From contig CALNVZ010003429.1 of assembly GCA_940671915.1 (NCBI GenBank), positions 24,649,322-24,713,321 on the forward strand: a stretch of 64,000 nt of DNA, given 5' to 3'. Within the stretch, counting starts at the first letter, position 1. Every line of letters starts with the position of its first letter. A program made the position numbers and the translations under genes. The notes under the pieces were generated by a model. The model did not search any database. It had not been told where the DNA came from and saw nothing but the letters and a program-made list of their open reading frames with translations. This document shows, piece after piece, positions 61,095-64,000 of the stretch. This DNA is from Paracentrotus lividus (lineage: Eukaryota > Echinodermata > Echinoidea > Camarodonta > Echinidae).

Positions 61095-64000
61095 GTGAGT
61101 GTTTTGGCAGCGGATGATGATGATGATGATGATGATGTTGTGAGGAGGATGCTAGTGATGTTGGTGGGGAATAAAGCGAAGGAGGAGGAGAAAATACCTG
61201 GATGGGGAGGATGAAGCTGGGTGGATCCAAAGGCTCGCTCAGAAAATAAGGCCGAAGAGACGACACCGCGTTAAAGATGAGCCCCAAAACCATCCTTTTG
61301 ACGCAGCCCTTTCAAATGGCTCGCGAATTAGGAGGCATAGGTCTTTATATACGGGGCCACGGTGTAATATGGGATTCGATGGCTGGGGTAACAATATTGG
61401 TAGCATATAGCAAGATAGGATAGCAATGCATGTAAAATGCAGGCTCTTCAAATCGGGTGCGGGTTAAAGCCGAGATGGAGAAGAAGGGAAGGAAGAATGG
61501 AAAGAGGGGGGGGGGATATTCTCAACAAGCCCTGCCCATTTTTCTTTCCCTCTCTCTCTCTCTCCTCTCTCTTTCTTCCATTGTTCCTCAATACATGCAT
61601 CGGGGCCTTGAATTCGGAGAAAGGACAACGCGACATTGGCACAGTGCGCATGCGTGGCACACGCCCATAAAACAAAAACAGGGGGACAAATTGAGTGAGC
61701 GAGAGAGTGAGTGAGCAGCAAAAAGAGGATTGGGAACTAGCGAGCTTCCATGGCTTTTTTTTTTCATCATTCATCGGCCCGTGCCACATCCAGGCTTGCG
61801 ATGCTGTGTTTATTAGGTATAGGCCTATACAGCGAGTGATTGGGATGGAAGCGTGCGCCGCTGAGCATTTTTAATCCCAAGCACGCTTCTGTGAATACGC
61901 AGGCACGCGAATAAATGGATGGAGAGAGAGAGAGAGAGAGAGTGAAAGAGAGAAGAGAGGGACAGTAATTGTGGGTGGGGTGATAAGGACGGTTAGAGTG
62001 ACACTATGCATGCTATGGAACGCCGTAGTTTACTTTTTTCTCGTTTATTGACGATTACTTCATGTACATCATGTGCGTGGCACTGTCAAAGCGCTAAAAA
62101 AAAATTAACAACCGGACTTTATATTCATTGGGATACTGGCATGGCTAGTTGAAATATCTTTTCTGATACACCATTTGGTTTTTCGTTGTGCTTCTATAAT
62201 TCAAATAAAATGCAATGATTTAAAAAAAAAATAATAATGCAATCCAAAAGGAAGTAATTATTTTTATATGGGTGTGTTGAATAATGCCATAATTTTGAAC
62301 AAGAATGATTTTGGAGACTCGAAAAACGGAATTTGACAGCTAAGAAACTGCGTATAATTTCCTGAAAGAAGTCAGAATTGCGAAAAAAATGTTTATATTT
62401 ATATTACTTCATTAACTTCAAGAATTTTCAAGAAAACAAAAACAAAAAAAACAGAAAGAACTTTGAAGACGAAGCTTCCACTGAGTTCCTTGAGACCCAA
62501 AACAATAATCACCATATTATTATTGCACATGTCAGACTGGAGACAAACAAAATGAATCAATATTGGCTTTGAAAAGTTTAACAAAAAGAAAAACAACGGC
62601 CTCATGTTTGAGTTCTAAATTAAAATTCCATTTCATTCGGCCTCTTGATTTCTTTTCTTTTATTTATCTAATCGCCCCATAAGTTGGTAAGTTTTAAGGA
62701 AGATATAGCAACAACCTTTTTCACGATAAGGCTTACCGATGTTTTTCTTTTTTGGTTAACTTTTTAAAGATTGAGTTAAAATGGAAAGGGGAAATAAAAA
62801 AAATAAGAATAAATAAATAAATATTTAAAAAAGGTCGGGAAACTTGTGGCCGCATCACAAATTCGAAGAGTTTGGTTCTTGAAGGCAATACAGCCTCTAC
62901 TTAATAATTCATTTTGATAAGTTACATATTGGATATTGTTACAAATGTATTTTGTATTTTGATTATATCTATGTAAGCTTAATTTATCTTATTCACTGAT
63001 TGTTTTGTTCTGTAAATTATTTTTGCTGTATTGTGGAAATAAATAAATGAAATGAAATGAAATGAAATTGTTGTTATTAATCGGAGAGTTTAGTTCTGAA
63101 AAAAAAAAACTGTTTGTATTTTACTGTGGGTTCTCGAAAGAACTACTGGTTTCTTAAAAATGGCTAGCTAGAAAATGTGTAAGTATTATTTTTAAATAGA
63201 AAGAGATATCGATTCAACTTGTGTCGAAAAGTATGCTCTGTCCTAAGTTCGTCACAAATTTTCACGAAGGCTTATTCCACATGTGAATTTCATAACACAT
63301 CAAAATAAGTTGAGTCTTTTCTTTTGTCTTTTTTCATTGAGCAAAATTCTCATTTTATACATTCTCTCTGGAAAGTAAGACGGAAAAAGAAACAGTGAAA
63401 AAAAAAATCACACACACAAAAAAAGAGTGCATTAATTGGCGCATTTTCAGATGGGCACCCTTGTGGATTTAATTACTTTTATACAGGTATTGATACCAGA
63501 ATAGCACTTTCTTTTGACCTCTTCTCGGCTAGTATCATTTACAAATAGGATATATTCTGCTCTTTTATTTCTGTTTATCAAAGTGAAGAGACCTACTTAA
63601 CCCGTTTAAAGCAAGTATATAGTATTCATTGCATATCGTCAAAATGATTCTATATATACTTAAAGCATTTCATCGAAATAAGCAACCTGATCTGCAACTA
63701 AGTATAAGCCTTTAGGGGAAGATAATGAGAAAGAAAACAAACAAATCTCAAACAGCAACTGACGGAAAGTAATACAATATCGTTAGCAAGATATGACAGG
63801 ATTTAGCAGCAGACCTAAGACTTTGAAGAAAAAACAAAACAAACATTACACATTTCAAAATAGTTATTAGACGGTACGTAGGCCTATGTTCCGTGTCTGG
63901 CTTAAAACAAAATAATGAAAATGATTTTTAAAAAAATATTTAAAAAAGGAGGGCGCCCCGGAAAAGACGAACTTGTTCGTTTGTGTGTTTTTTTTTTTTT
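61095..64000. other. No recognised gene; GA/CT and GAT repeats
   Basis: (GAT)n at about 61115-61138, (CT)n at about 61549-61575, an NRF1-like TGCGCATGCGTGG at 61645-61657 in a CpG-containing stretch, (GA)n at about 61921-61943, and an ATGAAATGAA repeat near 63045-63066. The window ends in a poly-T run. Confidence 0.45.

Overview
This is a eukaryotic, marine-invertebrate-type genomic window, most likely from an echinoderm and probably a sea urchin. It is AT-rich, largely non-coding, full of long mononucleotide runs and microsatellites, and carries remnants of several transposon classes. The lineage is inferred from three things: the echinoderm-like form of a miR-124 hairpin, a tRNA-derived SINE, and a foldback element whose arms are made of 15-bp repeats, as described for the sea urchin TU family. 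No intact protein-coding gene is convincingly visible. The one confidently recognised functional gene is the microRNA gene mir-124, on the minus strand at about 32.54-32.63 kb. Its mature 3p strand, 5p strand and short loop are all present.

Layout. 0-9 kb is a transposon graveyard. It holds a GA-rich 54-bp tandem repeat, the 3' part of a non-LTR retrotransposon on the minus strand (0.7-2.2 kb), a candidate TU-like foldback element (2.70-5.95 kb) with a second decayed non-LTR retrotransposon between its arms, a 254-bp Harbinger-type MITE with TAA target duplication (6.46-6.71 kb), and a 998-bp element with about 320-bp inverted arms flanked by TA (7.56-8.56 kb). 10.4-10.9 kb is a 213-bp tandem duplication. 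15.62-19.80 kb is a complete but inactivated DNA transposon. It has matching ends, a 66-bp subterminal satellite, candidate exons, and a broken transposase of the DDE_Tnp_4 (Harbinger/ISL2EU-like) type; a tRNA-like segment lies inside it. A full-length tRNA-derived SINE lies at 23.5-23.8 kb, a near-perfect 164-bp palindrome at 24.76-24.92 kb, and a T27G10...C13A26 foldback at 26.44-26.56 kb.

From about 26.6 kb to the right end, recognisable transposons nearly disappear. This repeat-poor stretch surrounds mir-124. Upstream of mir-124, in its transcription direction (increasing coordinates), there is a candidate 28-nt mini-exon with textbook splice sites (33.55 kb), a pair of CRE-like sites (35.02-35.04 kb) and a CpG-rich segment (about 35.0-36.06 kb). 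These could form the promoter and first exons of the primary miR-124 transcript; that part is inference. Plus-strand sequence at 58.85-61.09 kb has several exon-like segments with good splice sites and compatible frames, and may mark the edge of an unrecognised neighbouring gene. Other CpG-rich patches lie near 56.1-56.4 and 58.2-58.3 kb.
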